A stretch of DNA of 64,000 bases from Oscillospiraceae bacterium (GCA_029005335.1 JAQXFT010000022.1:1-64000), one strand, 5' to 3'; shown: positions 25,611-35,033, numbered from the stretch's first letter. Numbers and translations are program-made. Notes: a model not told the origin generated them from the sequence alone.

Positions 25611-27554
25611 TTGAAAAGATATATCAATATAGCTGTTATAGTTTCGGGTATCGATGAATATTATCAGAGCTGTATCCTTGAGGGTATTCAGAAATTTGCT
25701 CTTTCACATCAGATAAACCTTGCACATTTTATAGCCTTCGGCGGAACAATGTTCGATACAAAGCATGATACCGGTGAATATAATATATTTTCGCTTCCTG
25801 ATTTTTCATATTTTGACGGGGCAATTCTGCTGTTGAATACAATATCATCATCTTCCGAGGCAGAGAGCATAATATCCAGAATAAAGCAGGCTGGAATACC
25901 TGCTGTAAGCATAGACCGTGATATTCCTGAATTTTATCATATCGGCATTGACAATTCCTCAGCTATGGAAAAAATTGTTGAACACTTTATAAATTATCAT
26001 GGCTTCAGGACATTCAACTATATATCAGGACCCGAAAACAACTCCGAGAGCGTCCAGAGATACAACTCCTTCCGGAAAGTCCTTAAAAAGTATAATCTTC
26101 CGTTTGATGACAGAAGGGTGTATTTCGGGGATTTCAGAGCATTGAGCGGACGGCAGGCTGCGGAATATTTCCTGTCATCAGGACTTCCTCTTCCGGACGC
26201 CGTAATATCTGCAAATGATGTTATGGCAGTCTCTGCAATGAGCGTTTTTGAGGAGCATAACTTAAAGATTCCGAATGATGTATGCTTTTCGGGCTTTGAT
26301 AATACATATGATGCAAGGAATTATTCTCCGGAGCTTACTTCAATCCAGAGACCTCTTTCCGAATCCGGAATACTTTCATGCAGGATTCTTTATGAACACA
26401 TAAACGGCAAGAAAACTGAAAGAAACTTTATTCTCGATATGAAGCCACGCTTTACCCAGAGCTGTGGCTGTCAGAGCTATAATCCCGAAACTTCTGAAAG
26501 CTTCCGGAAGCACAACTATAAAATTCTTGAAAACAATGCTGTATCACGTTCAATGATAAACCGTATGTCATGCCGGCTTATAGACTGCGACAACTTTGAA
26601 GAGTATATCGAAAAGCTTAAACCTTTTGTAACAGAAATAAAAGCTGAAGAATTTTATCTCTGCCTCTGCGACAACTGGAATGCGGGTATTGATGGCAGTG
26701 GGAATTATAATTTTCAGATGAATCAGGATTTTTCTGTTGAAAGATATACAGAAAATGTAGTTATACCATGCTCATTCAGAAACGGAAAATTTTCTTCAAT
26801 ACCGTCCTTTGAATCAAAGAATATGGTTCCGGATATGTTCAGTGATACCGGAAAAAATAAATTCTATTATTTTGTTCCGCTTCACTTCCGTGAAAGATGT
26901 CTCGGCTATCTGGCTATACTCAACAGTGATTTTCTTATAAAAACTCCGATGTTTCAGACATGGAGTATTACTATATGCAGTTCTCTTGAAAATATCCGCA
27001 AAATTGAATGTCTGGACAATGCAGTAAAAAAGCTTGACAGGCTTTATACTGTTGATACTCTTTCGGGAATATACAACAGAAACGGTTTTAATAATAATTC
27101 AACTGAGCTTTTCAACTATTGCATAAAGCGTAAAAGACCAGTTATGCTTATGTTTATAGATATGGATAATCTTAAGGTTATAAATGACAATTTAGGGCAT
27201 AAATCCGGAGATTCCGCTATTCACGCTATTGCTGAGGCTATAAGGGATTCCTGTACGAATGGCGAGGTATACTGCCGGTTCGGAGGAGATGAATTTATAG
27301 TATTCGCTGCCGACTATACCGAAAAGGAAGCACGCATACTTACTGAAAAAATACATGAGAACATAAGAAAAAAATCCGAGAATCTGAATCAGAAATATAC
27401 CCTTACTGCAAGTATAGGCTATCATATACAGATTCCGGACGAAAATACACAGATTTTTCAGCTTGTAACAATCGCCGACCATGTAATGTATGAACAGAAG
27501 AAGAAAAAAAAGAAATCCAGATATCTTAAAAAATCAGGTGAAAAAAATGAATAA
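25611..27554 (+). CDS. Diguanylate cyclase with LacI-type sugar-binding sensor
   Basis: 647 residues. Residues about 1-290 are a type I periplasmic-binding fold as in LacI-family repressors (YFDGAILLLNT, PDAVISANDVMAVSA, CFSGFDN), but there is no helix-turn-helix in front and no signal peptide. A GAF-like middle follows. The C-terminal cyclase domain has the intact active site RFGGDEF and the loop DMDNLKVINDNLGH. So it should make cyclic-di-GMP in response to a cytoplasmic sugar-like ligand; the ligand is unknown. The start is TTG behind GAAAAGAAGTGA. Its stop overlaps the start of the next gene by eight bases. Confidence 0.85.
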   Translation: MKRYINIAVIVSGIDEYYQSCILEGIQKFALSHQINLAHFIAFGGTMFDTKHDTGEYNIFSLPDFSYFDGAILLLNTISSSSEAESIISRIKQAGIPAVSIDRDIPEFYHIGIDNSSAMEKIVEHFINYHGFRTFNYISGPENNSESVQRYNSFRKVLKKYNLPFDDRRVYFGDFRALSGRQAAEYFLSSGLPLPDAVISANDVMAVSAMSVFEEHNLKIPNDVCFSGFDNTYDARNYSPELTSIQRPLSESGILSCRILYEHINGKKTERNFILDMKPRFTQSCGCQSYNPETSESFRKHNYKILENNAVSRSMINRMSCRLIDCDNFEEYIEKLKPFVTEIKAEEFYLCLCDNWNAGIDGSGNYNFQMNQDFSVERYTENVVIPCSFRNGKFSSIPSFESKNMVPDMFSDTGKNKFYYFVPLHFRERCLGYLAILNSDFLIKTPMFQTWSITICSSLENIRKIECLDNAVKKLDRLYTVDTLSGIYNRNGFNNNSTELFNYCIKRKRPVMLMFIDMDNLKVINDNLGHKSGDSAIHAIAEAIRDSCTNGEVYCRFGGDEFIVFAADYTEKEARILTEKIHENIRKKSENLNQKYTLTASIGYHIQIPDENTQIFQLVTIADHVMYEQKKKKKKSRYLKKSGEKNE

Positions 27555-28536
27555 CAGAATGACAGTATATAACTACAGGGATTTTGACGAGGGAAAGTAT
27601 TTCAGAAAGTATTCTGCCGAATATGGAATAGAAATAAATCCTTTACCTTTTACTCCGGATTTGTCAACCGTAAAATTAAGTGAAGATTCATCATTTGTAA
27701 ATGTTATAACTACTCCGGTAAATGCTGAGCTTCTGGATAAATTCAGGTCGTGCGGAGTTGAATATATAGTTACACGTACAATAGGCTATGACCATATAGA
27801 TACAGAATATGCAAAAAAGCTGGGAATAAAAATTGCCAATACACCTTATGACCCTGAGGGTGTTTCGGAATATACAATAATGCTGATGCTTATGTGCATA
27901 CGCCGTCTGAAATCAATACTCATGAGGGGAGAAATACAGGATTTTACTCTCAAAGGTATTCTTGGAAAGGAACTCGGAAGCATGACTGCAGGTGTAATAG
28001 GCACGGGAAGAATCGGTACACGTCTTATAAAGAATCTTTCCGGATTCGGGTGCAGAATACTTGCAAGCTCTCCGCATGAAAATCCGGAGGTGAAAAAATA
28101 TGCTGAATATACCAGCCTTGAAAATCTTATAAGGGAATCTGATATTATAACGCTTCATGCACCACTTTCAGAAAATACAAGGAATATAATCAGCAGTGAT
28201 ACCATATCGCAGATGAAGGACGGAGTAATTATAATCAATACTGCCAGAGGCGGACTTATTGATATGGACGCTCTTATTGAGGGAATAGAATCCGGAAAAA
28301 TAGGCTCAGCCGGTCTTGATGTAGTGGGAAATGAATCAGAAATCTGCTACTACGACAGACGTGAAGCTGTTCTTCACAACAGACAGCTCTATACTCTCAG
28401 AAGTATGCCCAATGTAATAATTACTCATCATATGGCATTCTATACTGAAAACTGTGTTGAAACTATGGTAAGGGATTCGATAAGAGGAGCTTTCTGCAGT
28501 CTCAGCAATAAAGAAAATCCATGGCTTATACCATAA
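27547..28536 (+). CDS. D-2-hydroxyacid dehydrogenase (D-lactate dehydrogenase-like)
   Basis: 329 residues. NAD-dependent family. The Rossmann motif is GVIGTGRIGTR. The catalytic Arg is in NTARGGLID, Glu in GNES and His in the MPNVIITHHMAF region. NTPYDPEGVSEYT and the C-terminal YYDRREAVLHNRQL resemble fermentative D-LDH and also VanH. No van ligase is near and the window's ddl is of D-Ala type, so a fermentative or minor role is preferred. Its start overlaps the stop of the diguanylate cyclase, which suggests coupled translation. Confidence 0.85.
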   Translation: MNNRMTVYNYRDFDEGKYFRKYSAEYGIEINPLPFTPDLSTVKLSEDSSFVNVITTPVNAELLDKFRSCGVEYIVTRTIGYDHIDTEYAKKLGIKIANTPYDPEGVSEYTIMLMLMCIRRLKSILMRGEIQDFTLKGILGKELGSMTAGVIGTGRIGTRLIKNLSGFGCRILASSPHENPEVKKYAEYTSLENLIRESDIITLHAPLSENTRNIISSDTISQMKDGVIIINTARGGLIDMDALIEGIESGKIGSAGLDVVGNESEICYYDRREAVLHNRQLYTLRSMPNVIITHHMAFYTENCVETMVRDSIRGAFCSLSNKENPWLIP

Positions 28537-28565
28537 AAAACGGGCGGGAAAAGTCGCCCGTTTTT
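28535..28565. terminator. Bidirectional terminator between dehydrogenase and mreB genes
   Basis: CGGGCG (28541-28546) and CGCCCG (28555-28560) pair, flanked by A6 and T5, so it can end transcription in both directions. The mreB stop codon is in its T-side. Confidence 0.9.
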
Positions 28566-29583
28566 ATCTGTATTTGTATACAGGAACATTCTCAAAGCCA
28601 TCAAGAAGCTTGTCAGTCTCATTGAATGCAACGCAAGTACCCTTTGCGACACAATTCATAGGGTCATCAGCAATACGGCAGTCAATTCCGAGAGTTCTCT
28701 TTATAAGGGGGCATAATCCGCCCAGAAGAGCTCCGCCTCCTGTAAGAATTATTCCGTTTGCATGAATATCGCCGACAAGCTCCGGAGGAGTATCTCCCAG
28801 AACCTTTCTTATAGCTTCGAGTATTGCAAATACTTCATCTTCAATAGCGTTATAAAGCTCGACTTCATTCAGATTTATAGTTTCCGGAAGTCCTCTTAAA
28901 AGATTCCTTCCCTTTACCGGTATTGATATTTCAACATTGGGGTCATAGAGATTTGCAAGATGTATTTTCAGATATTCGGCAGTTCTTTCACCGATAAGAA
29001 GCCTGTATCTGTTCTGGATATATCTGATAATTGCACGGTCTATACAGTTACCTGCAATTTTTATGGTATGTGAGGCTACGATACCGTTCATTGATACTAT
29101 GGCTACATTTGTAGTACCTCCGCCGATATCGACAACCAGATTTCCCTTTGCATCGGCAATATTGATTCCTGCACCAATAGCAGCGGAAACAGGCTCCTGA
29201 ATCATATAAACCTGTCTCGCACCGGCACTTCGGGCGGCATCTGCAGCAGCACGGCTTTCAACATCAGTTATATAAGATGGTATGCATATTATTATACGTG
29301 GTTTTATAAGCTGGTATCCGGCTACTTTAAGAATAAATTCACGTATCATACTTCTTGCCAGATCGTCATCAGATATAACACCTTCACTTATCGGGTGTAC
29401 TACAGATATATAATCGGGATTTCTTCCAATCATCTTATAAGCCTCCTTGCCGACGGCAAGAACTCTCTCTGTATATGTATTATATGCTATAACAGAAGGC
29501 TCATTGAGAATCACTCCTCTTTTTCCCATAGTAATAACGATGTTGGAAGTACCCAAATCTATTCCTATATCAGCATTTGCCAT
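28564..29583 (-). CDS. mreB: Rod shape-determining protein, MreB/Mbl family actin
   Basis: 339 residues. Actin-like ATPase that guides lateral wall synthesis. Phosphate 1 motif is IGIDLGTSNIVI, phosphate 2 LVVDIGGGTTNVAIVS and the adenosine motif IILTGGGALLGGL. Start ATG is eight bases after AAGGAG, and recD2 ends one base before that start codon. Genes mreC and mreD do not follow, so this may be the Mbl-type paralogue. MreB versus Mbl cannot be settled here. Confidence 0.9.
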   Translation of the reverse strand: MANADIGIDLGTSNIVITMGKRGVILNEPSVIAYNTYTERVLAVGKEAYKMIGRNPDYISVVHPISEGVISDDDLARSMIREFILKVAGYQLIKPRIIICIPSYITDVESRAAADAARSAGARQVYMIQEPVSAAIGAGINIADAKGNLVVDIGGGTTNVAIVSMNGIVASHTIKIAGNCIDRAIIRYIQNRYRLLIGERTAEYLKIHLANLYDPNVEISIPVKGRNLLRGLPETINLNEVELYNAIEDEVFAILEAIRKVLGDTPPELVGDIHANGIILTGGGALLGGLCPLIKRTLGIDCRIADDPMNCVAKGTCVAFNETDKLLDGFENVPVYKYR

Positions 29584-29584
29584 T

Positions 29585-31792
29585 TTAATTCTCCTTTTTA
29601 TTTTCACGGAGCATATACGAAAGACAAGTATATCTCAGTGTTTTTTTGCTGTTGTCAATCATTTCGGTTATATCATCTTCAGTCCCTATAAGAATCAGAA
29701 GCTTTTTTGCACGGGTTACAGCGGTATACAGAAGATTTCTGTAGCAGAGCTTTTTGAACTCACATGTAACCGGCATTATAACTGCATCAAATTCACAGCC
29801 CTGACTTTTGTGAACTGTTACAGCATATGCAAGCTCAAGCTGTGAGAGCATATCAGATGTATATAAAGCGGTTTTCCCGTCAAAATTAACGGTAACTTCT
29901 CCGGAGCTTTTATTAATGCTTTCTATGCGTCCTATATCTCCGTTATAAATTCCCATACCGTTTTCCTCGTCCTTATACCAGACTATATCGTAATTATTTT
30001 TTATCTGCATGACCTTATCGCCCTCACGGAGAGTATAAAGATGGTTTTTGATTTCAGATTTCTGATTGCTTTCGGGATTGAGATTTTTCTGCAGGAAGCG
30101 GTTTATTTCGATAACTCCGAGAAGACCTTTTTTTGACGGGGAAAGAATCTGTATGTTATCAAGCGGAGAGTAATTATATGCATTCGGCAGGCGGGTTTTT
30201 ATAAGGTCGGAAATAAGATTCAGAATATTATTGCAGTCTGTACGTCTGAAGAAAAAGAAATCACTGTCATGACGTGAAAGCTCCGGTTTTTTTCCGTTTA
30301 TGATTTTGTGGGCATTTGTGACTATACAGCTTGATTTTGCCTGACGGAATATTTCTTTAAGCTCTACAACGGGAATTGCTTCGCTGTCGATTATATCTTT
30401 CAGAAGATTTCCTGCTCCGACTGAGGGGAGCTGGTCGCTGTCGCCTACCATTATTATTTTACATTCAGGACGCAGTGCATGAATCAGACTGGAAAAAAGC
30501 TGTACATCGACCATTGACATTTCGTCTATGATTATAACATCACATGGCAGAGGATTTGATTCATCATGCAGGAATTTCTGCTTTCCGAATGAATTGAATC
30601 CGACCTCAAGAAGCCGGTGAATTGTTTTTGACTCGTGACCGGTAAGCTCAGTCATTCTCTTTGAGGCACGTCCTGTCGGAGCTGTAAGAACTACATCATA
30701 GTCCATTTTTTCAAATATGGAGATTATTGCATTTATAGATGTTGTTTTACCAGTACCGGGGCCTCCTGTCATGACGAGAACTCCCTTTTCAATGGCTTCG
30801 GAAATAGCTTTTCTTTGAAGGGCTTCATATTTTATATTGTTTTCGGATTCCTCAATATCTATAAGAAAATCGCAGTCGATATTTTCCGTAATACCGTAAT
30901 TTACAATGGTATTGAGTCTGTTTGCAATAAAACGTTCTGCATAATAGTATTCGGGAAGGTATACAAATTCACGTTCTTTTTTTACATATTCAAAAAGCTC
31001 ATTTTCCTCCAGTGCATAGCTGTATGTATCATAGAAATCAGATTCTGACACATCAAGGAACATACAGGCTTTTTCGCACAGTCTGTCAAGCGGAACGCAT
31101 GAATGTCCCCCAAGAGCATTCTGACTGAGAATATATTGTATTCCGGCAATAATTCTTCTTTTGTCATTTCTTTGGAAATTCTGTTCAGAAGCTATGATGT
31201 CAGCCTTTGCAAAATCAAGCTCAATATCATTTCCGCACATACAGTAAGGATTTTTTCTGATAGTTTCAACAGTATCTTCACCGAATTTCTGATAAGCCCT
31301 CATTGCAAACTGCGACCTTATACCGTACTGCATGAGATATGAGGCAACATTTCTCAGTGCAAAGAGCTTTTTTATTTCAGTCTTTATTACTTTGTATTTT
31401 TTAGGTGAGATTCCCTTTATTTCCATAAGTCTGTCAGGAGTCTTCTCCATGATTTCAAGGGTATCCTTTCCGAAAACCGCAACTATACGCTTTGCCAGAA
31501 CAGCACCTATACCCTTTATAGCTCCCGATGCAAGATACTTTTCAATATTTACCGTATCATCAGGAAGCTTCCGTTCGCAGTATACAGCACAAAACTGCTT
31601 TCCGAATCTGGGGTGCAGGGTATAGGTTCCCTCCACTGAAAGAAGCTCTCCGCATTCTATATCTCCAAGCTCTCCGACAACCGTCACAAGCTCATCGCCT
31701 GAATTTATATCAAGGACGATATATCCGTTAGCTTCATTTTTAAAGATAATGTTTTCAACAGTTCCCTCAATCCTTATATTTGTTTGTTCCAT
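29585..31792 (-). CDS. recD2: RecD2-like ATP-dependent DNA helicase
   Basis: 735 residues. SF1B 5'-3' helicase. N-terminal OB-like and helix-hairpin-helix segments (GAIKGIGAVLAKRIV) precede the motor. Motifs seen: Walker A TGGPGTGKTTS, motif II IIDEMSMVD, motif III MVGDSDQLPSVG and motif VI AVTVHKSQG with VTRAKKLL. Length is typical of RecD2 without RecBC. The start is the ATG giving MEQTNIRIEG after GGAAAGGA. Its end contains the mreB ribosome site, so the two are translated in tandem. Confidence 0.93.
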   Translation of the reverse strand: MEQTNIRIEGTVENIIFKNEANGYIVLDINSGDELVTVVGELGDIECGELLSVEGTYTLHPRFGKQFCAVYCERKLPDDTVNIEKYLASGAIKGIGAVLAKRIVAVFGKDTLEIMEKTPDRLMEIKGISPKKYKVIKTEIKKLFALRNVASYLMQYGIRSQFAMRAYQKFGEDTVETIRKNPYCMCGNDIELDFAKADIIASEQNFQRNDKRRIIAGIQYILSQNALGGHSCVPLDRLCEKACMFLDVSESDFYDTYSYALEENELFEYVKKEREFVYLPEYYYAERFIANRLNTIVNYGITENIDCDFLIDIEESENNIKYEALQRKAISEAIEKGVLVMTGGPGTGKTTSINAIISIFEKMDYDVVLTAPTGRASKRMTELTGHESKTIHRLLEVGFNSFGKQKFLHDESNPLPCDVIIIDEMSMVDVQLFSSLIHALRPECKIIMVGDSDQLPSVGAGNLLKDIIDSEAIPVVELKEIFRQAKSSCIVTNAHKIINGKKPELSRHDSDFFFFRRTDCNNILNLISDLIKTRLPNAYNYSPLDNIQILSPSKKGLLGVIEINRFLQKNLNPESNQKSEIKNHLYTLREGDKVMQIKNNYDIVWYKDEENGMGIYNGDIGRIESINKSSGEVTVNFDGKTALYTSDMLSQLELAYAVTVHKSQGCEFDAVIMPVTCEFKKLCYRNLLYTAVTRAKKLLILIGTEDDITEMIDNSKKTLRYTCLSYMLRENKKEN

Positions 31793-31835
31793 AGCATAAT
31801 CCTTTCCGGAAATATTATTCACATCAACTATTATA

Positions 31836-32171
31836 CTATCTTTTATTCATGATTGCAAATGATTCTGAAAAATATTTTTCAAGCTCATCGGGAGCAAGAA
31901 AAACAGCATTTTCATGATTCAGACAGAATCTTTCACAAAATTCCGTATGTACCGAATCCGCACCGCAGTTCAGCAGAATAATATCTGCTTCAGTCTGCTC
32001 CAGAGCATCGGAAATACGTTCTCTCAGAGAATCGTCATCAGCCATGACCGGTATTACTGCAAAGTAACATTCCCTGCGGTTTCTGAAAATACATTCCGCA
32101 AAAAGGGATACTCCCTCAGCTACTGCGATAACCGTAATTATGAGTATTGCTGTAAGTACTGCACCATCCAT
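31836..32171 (-). CDS. Small membrane-anchored protein, unknown function
   Basis: 111 residues from the ATG six bases after GAGGTG. One N-terminal membrane helix (about 5-27, LTAILIITVIAVAEGVSLF) is followed by a soluble domain with hydrophobic beta strands (CYFAVIPVM, DIILLNCGAD, NAVFLAPDEL) and four or more cysteines. This alternating pattern suggests a small Rossmann-like domain. I do not recognise the family. It has its own predicted promoter and lies 43 bases before recD2. Confidence 0.6.
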   Translation of the reverse strand: MDGAVLTAILIITVIAVAEGVSLFAECIFRNRRECYFAVIPVMADDDSLRERISDALEQTEADIILLNCGADSVHTEFCERFCLNHENAVFLAPDELEKYFSESFAIMNKR

Positions 32172-32198
32172 ATAAATCACCTCATGTTTTTTTATGAT

Positions 32199-32228
32199 AT
32201 TATATGACAGTACTGAAAAAAATGTTAA
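32199..32228 (-). promoter_or_regulatory. Predicted promoter of the small protein, recD2, mreB operon
   Basis: On the minus strand, TTAACA (32223-32228) and a perfect TATAAT (32199-32204) are 18 bases apart. The -35 overlaps the stop codon of the TetR-like gene. Confidence 0.55.
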
Positions 32229-32755
32229 TTCTGATTTATATATCTGCTTATTATTACCTCTGAAAATTCAGCAAGGGCAGTATATACCTTTTCGATATTG
32301 TCATTCTTATACTTTATGGCAGTATGAAACGAACCTTGTATTACATAGGTAAGCATCATCTGTTTTTCAAAGCTGTCATCTTTTTTGAGAGTACGCTTTT
32401 TTATCTCCTGTTCGATTTTGTCAACAAGCTTTCCTGAACGTATATCCGAAAATAATATTGATATTACGTCATGACGGCGGTAAAATGCCGTTACAATTTC
32501 CTTTGTAAGCTTTGAAGGCTCTGTAAAAATGCAGTCAAGAGATGTAAGCTCATCAAAAATTTCCTGAATAGTATTGTTTTCAACCTCATCAGCAAGCTCA
32601 TATATATCAGAATAGTGAAGATAAAAGGTAGCTTTATTTATCATTGCAATTTCTGAAAGCTCCCTGACAGTAATTTTTTCAATTGATTTCTTTTTTCTGA
32701 GTTCAAGGAAAGCTTTTTTTATGCTCTGCTTTGTTTTTATTACTCTTAAATCCAT
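32225..32755 (-). CDS. TetR/AcrR family transcriptional regulator
   Basis: 176 residues. The N-terminal helix-turn-helix reads ITVRELSEIAMINKATFYLHY, the standard TetR recognition region. The C-terminal ligand domain is not assignable. The start ATG lies seven bases after AAAGGAG. It is divergent from glgB, with a palindrome at 32771-32791 just before its own ribosome site, so autoregulation and perhaps glgB control are plausible. The ligand is unknown. Confidence 0.85.
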   Translation of the reverse strand: MDLRVIKTKQSIKKAFLELRKKKSIEKITVRELSEIAMINKATFYLHYSDIYELADEVENNTIQEIFDELTSLDCIFTEPSKLTKEIVTAFYRRHDVISILFSDIRSGKLVDKIEQEIKKRTLKKDDSFEKQMMLTYVIQGSFHTAIKYKNDNIEKVYTALAEFSEVIISRYINQN

Positions 32756-32770
32756 AAAGTCTCCTTTCAC

Positions 32771-32791
32771 GACATTTTAAGTAAAAACGTC
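32771..32791. promoter_or_regulatory. Candidate TetR-type operator (imperfect 21-bp palindrome)
   Basis: The outer arms GAC and GTC and inner TTTT and AAAA are symmetric around a central G, with two mismatched positions per arm. It lies 16 bases upstream of the TetR-like start. The size is normal for a TetR-family operator. Confidence 0.4.
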
Positions 32792-32822
32792 TGTTATTAA
32801 ACTTTTTTATATAAATTGACTC

Positions 32823-32851
32823 TTGAAAACTTCCGGAATTTATATTATAAT
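32823..32851 (+). promoter_or_regulatory. Predicted promoter of glgB
   Basis: TTGAAA and a perfect TATAAT are 17 bases apart. The ATG is 46 bases after the -10. Confidence 0.7.
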
Positions 32852-32897
32852 ATAATTATACTGTATTTATGAATTTTTGTCAAATGGAGATGATAAA

Positions 32898-34700
32898 ATG
32901 AATTTAGATGATTTTTACAGAGGACTTTCTTTTAACGATTATGAATTTCTCGGAGCTAAGGTATCGGATACCGGAACTGTTTTCAGAACATTTGCACCAA
33001 ATGCCGTAAAAGTATCAGTTATAGGCGAATTTAATGACTGGACTGATACACCCATGAATAAAATACTTAACGGTCAGTTCTATGAATGTAATATTCCTGA
33101 AGCCCGTGAAGGAATGATGTACAAATACAGAATCTACCGTACTGAGAATGATTTTGTAGACCACTGCGACCCTTACGGCTACGGAATGGAGCTTCGTCCG
33201 AACAGTGCATCAATAATCAGAGACCTTTCAAAATTCAGGTTTGATGACAAAAAGTGGCTTGAAAAGCGTACCGACTGTCACGGCGAACCCCTTAATATAT
33301 ACGAAGTTCATTTAGGCTCATGGAAAACAAATCCTGATGACGAAAACGGCTGGTATAATTACAGTCAGATTGCGGATATGCTTATACCATATGTAAAGGA
33401 AAACGGCTATAACTACATAGAATTTATGCCTCTCAGCGAACACCCCTGCGACGAATCATGGGGCTATCAGAACAGCTGTTTCTTTGCACCTACTTCACGA
33501 TACGGAACTGCTGTTCAGCTTATGGAGCTTATAAATAAATGCCATAAGAATAACATTGGTGTTATAATGGATTTTGTACCTGTACATTTTGCAGTAGACG
33601 GCTACGCCCTTGCAAATTATGACGGTACACCCTTATATGAATATCCCAACAATGCTGTTACCCACAGCGAATGGGGAAGCTATAACTTCATGCATTCCAG
33701 AGGAGAGGTAAGAAGCTTTCTCCAGTCATCAGCTAACTTCTGGCTTGATGTATTCCATTTTGACGGAATCAGAATGGACGCTATAAGCCGTATTATTTAC
33801 TGGCAGGGTACTCCCGAAAGAGGCGTAAATAATAATGCTGTTGAATTTGTACGTGAAATGAATCACGGGCTTAAAAAGCTTCACCCTACTGCCATATTAT
33901 GTGCTGAGGATTCGACTAATTTTATCAAAATTACGAAGCCTTATTCAGAGGGCGGACTTGCTTTCGACTATAAATGGGATATGGGCTGGATGAATGATAC
34001 CCTTGATTATTTCCGCCAGTATCCATGGGTCAGAACTCAGGAATATCATAAGCTTACCTTTTCAATGATGTACTTTTACAATGAGCATTTTATTCTTCCG
34101 CTCTCTCATGATGAGGTTGTACACGGAAAAGCCACTATTGTCCAGAAGATGAACGGAGACTATGAACAGAAAATTCCTCAGGCAAGGGCAATGTATATGT
34201 ATATGTATGCCCACCCCGGAAAGAAGCTCAACTTTATGGGAAATGAATTTGCCCAGTTCCGTGAATGGGACGAAAAACGTGAACAGGACTGGGATTTGCT
34301 GAAATATCCGGTTCATGATTCATTCCATAGATTTATGAAGGATTTGAATAAATTCTATCTCAATACTCCGGCATTCTATATGTGGGACGACGACCCCAGA
34401 GGCTTTGAATGGCTTGACTGTCATCAGGAAGAAAAATGTATCTATGTCATAAAGAGAATATGTCCAACTCAGAAGATTATATCCGTATTCAATTTCGGCG
34501 GAAGTGAACAGAAGGATTTTGAAATAAAGTCCGGAAAAGATGTTCAGTATAAACTCATAATGGCTTCGGATATGCCCAAATACGGCGGTAATAATGAATA
34601 TAAGAAGAAAACCTTTAAACCGGACAAAAATGGCATTATCAGGCTTACTCTTACTCCCTTTTCTGCTTTATATTTTGAATCAATTCCGACAAATCCTTGA
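32898..34700 (+). CDS. glgB: 1,4-alpha-glucan (glycogen) branching enzyme
   Basis: 600 residues. GH13 enzyme that makes alpha-1,6 branches in glycogen. The N-terminal CBM48 domain is VFRTFAPNAVKVSVIGEFND. The GH13 regions are VIMDFVPVH, FDGIRMDAIS (nucleophile Asp), ILCAEDST (acid Glu) and LPLSHDEVVHG (transition-state His-Asp). No other glg gene is near, so glycogen synthase must be elsewhere. Stored glycogen suits a cellulose degrader that meets uneven sugar supply. Confidence 0.95.
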   Translation: MNLDDFYRGLSFNDYEFLGAKVSDTGTVFRTFAPNAVKVSVIGEFNDWTDTPMNKILNGQFYECNIPEAREGMMYKYRIYRTENDFVDHCDPYGYGMELRPNSASIIRDLSKFRFDDKKWLEKRTDCHGEPLNIYEVHLGSWKTNPDDENGWYNYSQIADMLIPYVKENGYNYIEFMPLSEHPCDESWGYQNSCFFAPTSRYGTAVQLMELINKCHKNNIGVIMDFVPVHFAVDGYALANYDGTPLYEYPNNAVTHSEWGSYNFMHSRGEVRSFLQSSANFWLDVFHFDGIRMDAISRIIYWQGTPERGVNNNAVEFVREMNHGLKKLHPTAILCAEDSTNFIKITKPYSEGGLAFDYKWDMGWMNDTLDYFRQYPWVRTQEYHKLTFSMMYFYNEHFILPLSHDEVVHGKATIVQKMNGDYEQKIPQARAMYMYMYAHPGKKLNFMGNEFAQFREWDEKREQDWDLLKYPVHDSFHRFMKDLNKFYLNTPAFYMWDDDPRGFEWLDCHQEEKCIYVIKRICPTQKIISVFNFGGSEQKDFEIKSGKDVQYKLIMASDMPKYGGNNEYKKKTFKPDKNGIIRLTLTPFSALYFESIPTNP

Positions 34701-34720
34701 ATTTTCAATAAAAAATCAGT

Positions 34721-34745
34721 CGGGCGACCTTTGGGTCGCCCGTTT
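34721..34745. terminator. Terminator between glgB and the small acidic protein gene
   Basis: CGGGCGACC and GGTCGCCCG form a perfect nine-pair stem around TTTG. The following T run is short (TTT). It lies between convergent genes. Confidence 0.8.
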
Positions 34746-34769
34746 ATACTTTGCATGAATTTTTCTGAA

Positions 34770-35033
34770 TCAGTCCTCATCAGGATTTCCGTCGGAAATA
34801 TCATTCAGTCCCGAAAATCTGTCTGAAACCTGCACTATTTCATTATCCTGAGTGAGTATATTATTCTGAAGAATTTTGGCATAATCAGTTTTCAGAATCT
34901 CAGCAATATCATCATCAACATCGCCCAAATCTCCGGTAATGCTGAATCCGTCATCTGATTCGTCTTCATAGTCATCAGGTAATATTCCCATTGTGTCAAT
35001 GTCTCTGAAATCTTTTTCTTCCGGTAATGTCAT
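34770..35033 (-). CDS. Small acidic protein, unknown function
   Basis: 87 residues from the ATG behind AAGGAGG. More than a quarter of residues are Asp or Glu (DDYEDESDDGF, GDLGDVDDDIAE); there is no signal peptide or membrane helix. I do not recognise a family. It lies 67 bases downstream of the ATP-type phosphofructokinase. A small GGGGAC/GTCCCC hairpin (35081-35095) stands between, so partial read-through from pfkA is possible. Confidence 0.55.
   Translation of the reverse strand: MTLPEEKDFRDIDTMGILPDDYEDESDDGFSITGDLGDVDDDIAEILKTDYAKILQNNILTQDNEIVQVSDRFSGLNDISDGNPDED

Noticed and set aside
27547..28536. VanH of a vancomycin-resistance cluster
   Set aside because: No VanA/B-type ligase or VanX is near, and the ddl in the window has the D-Ala-D-Ala type loop.
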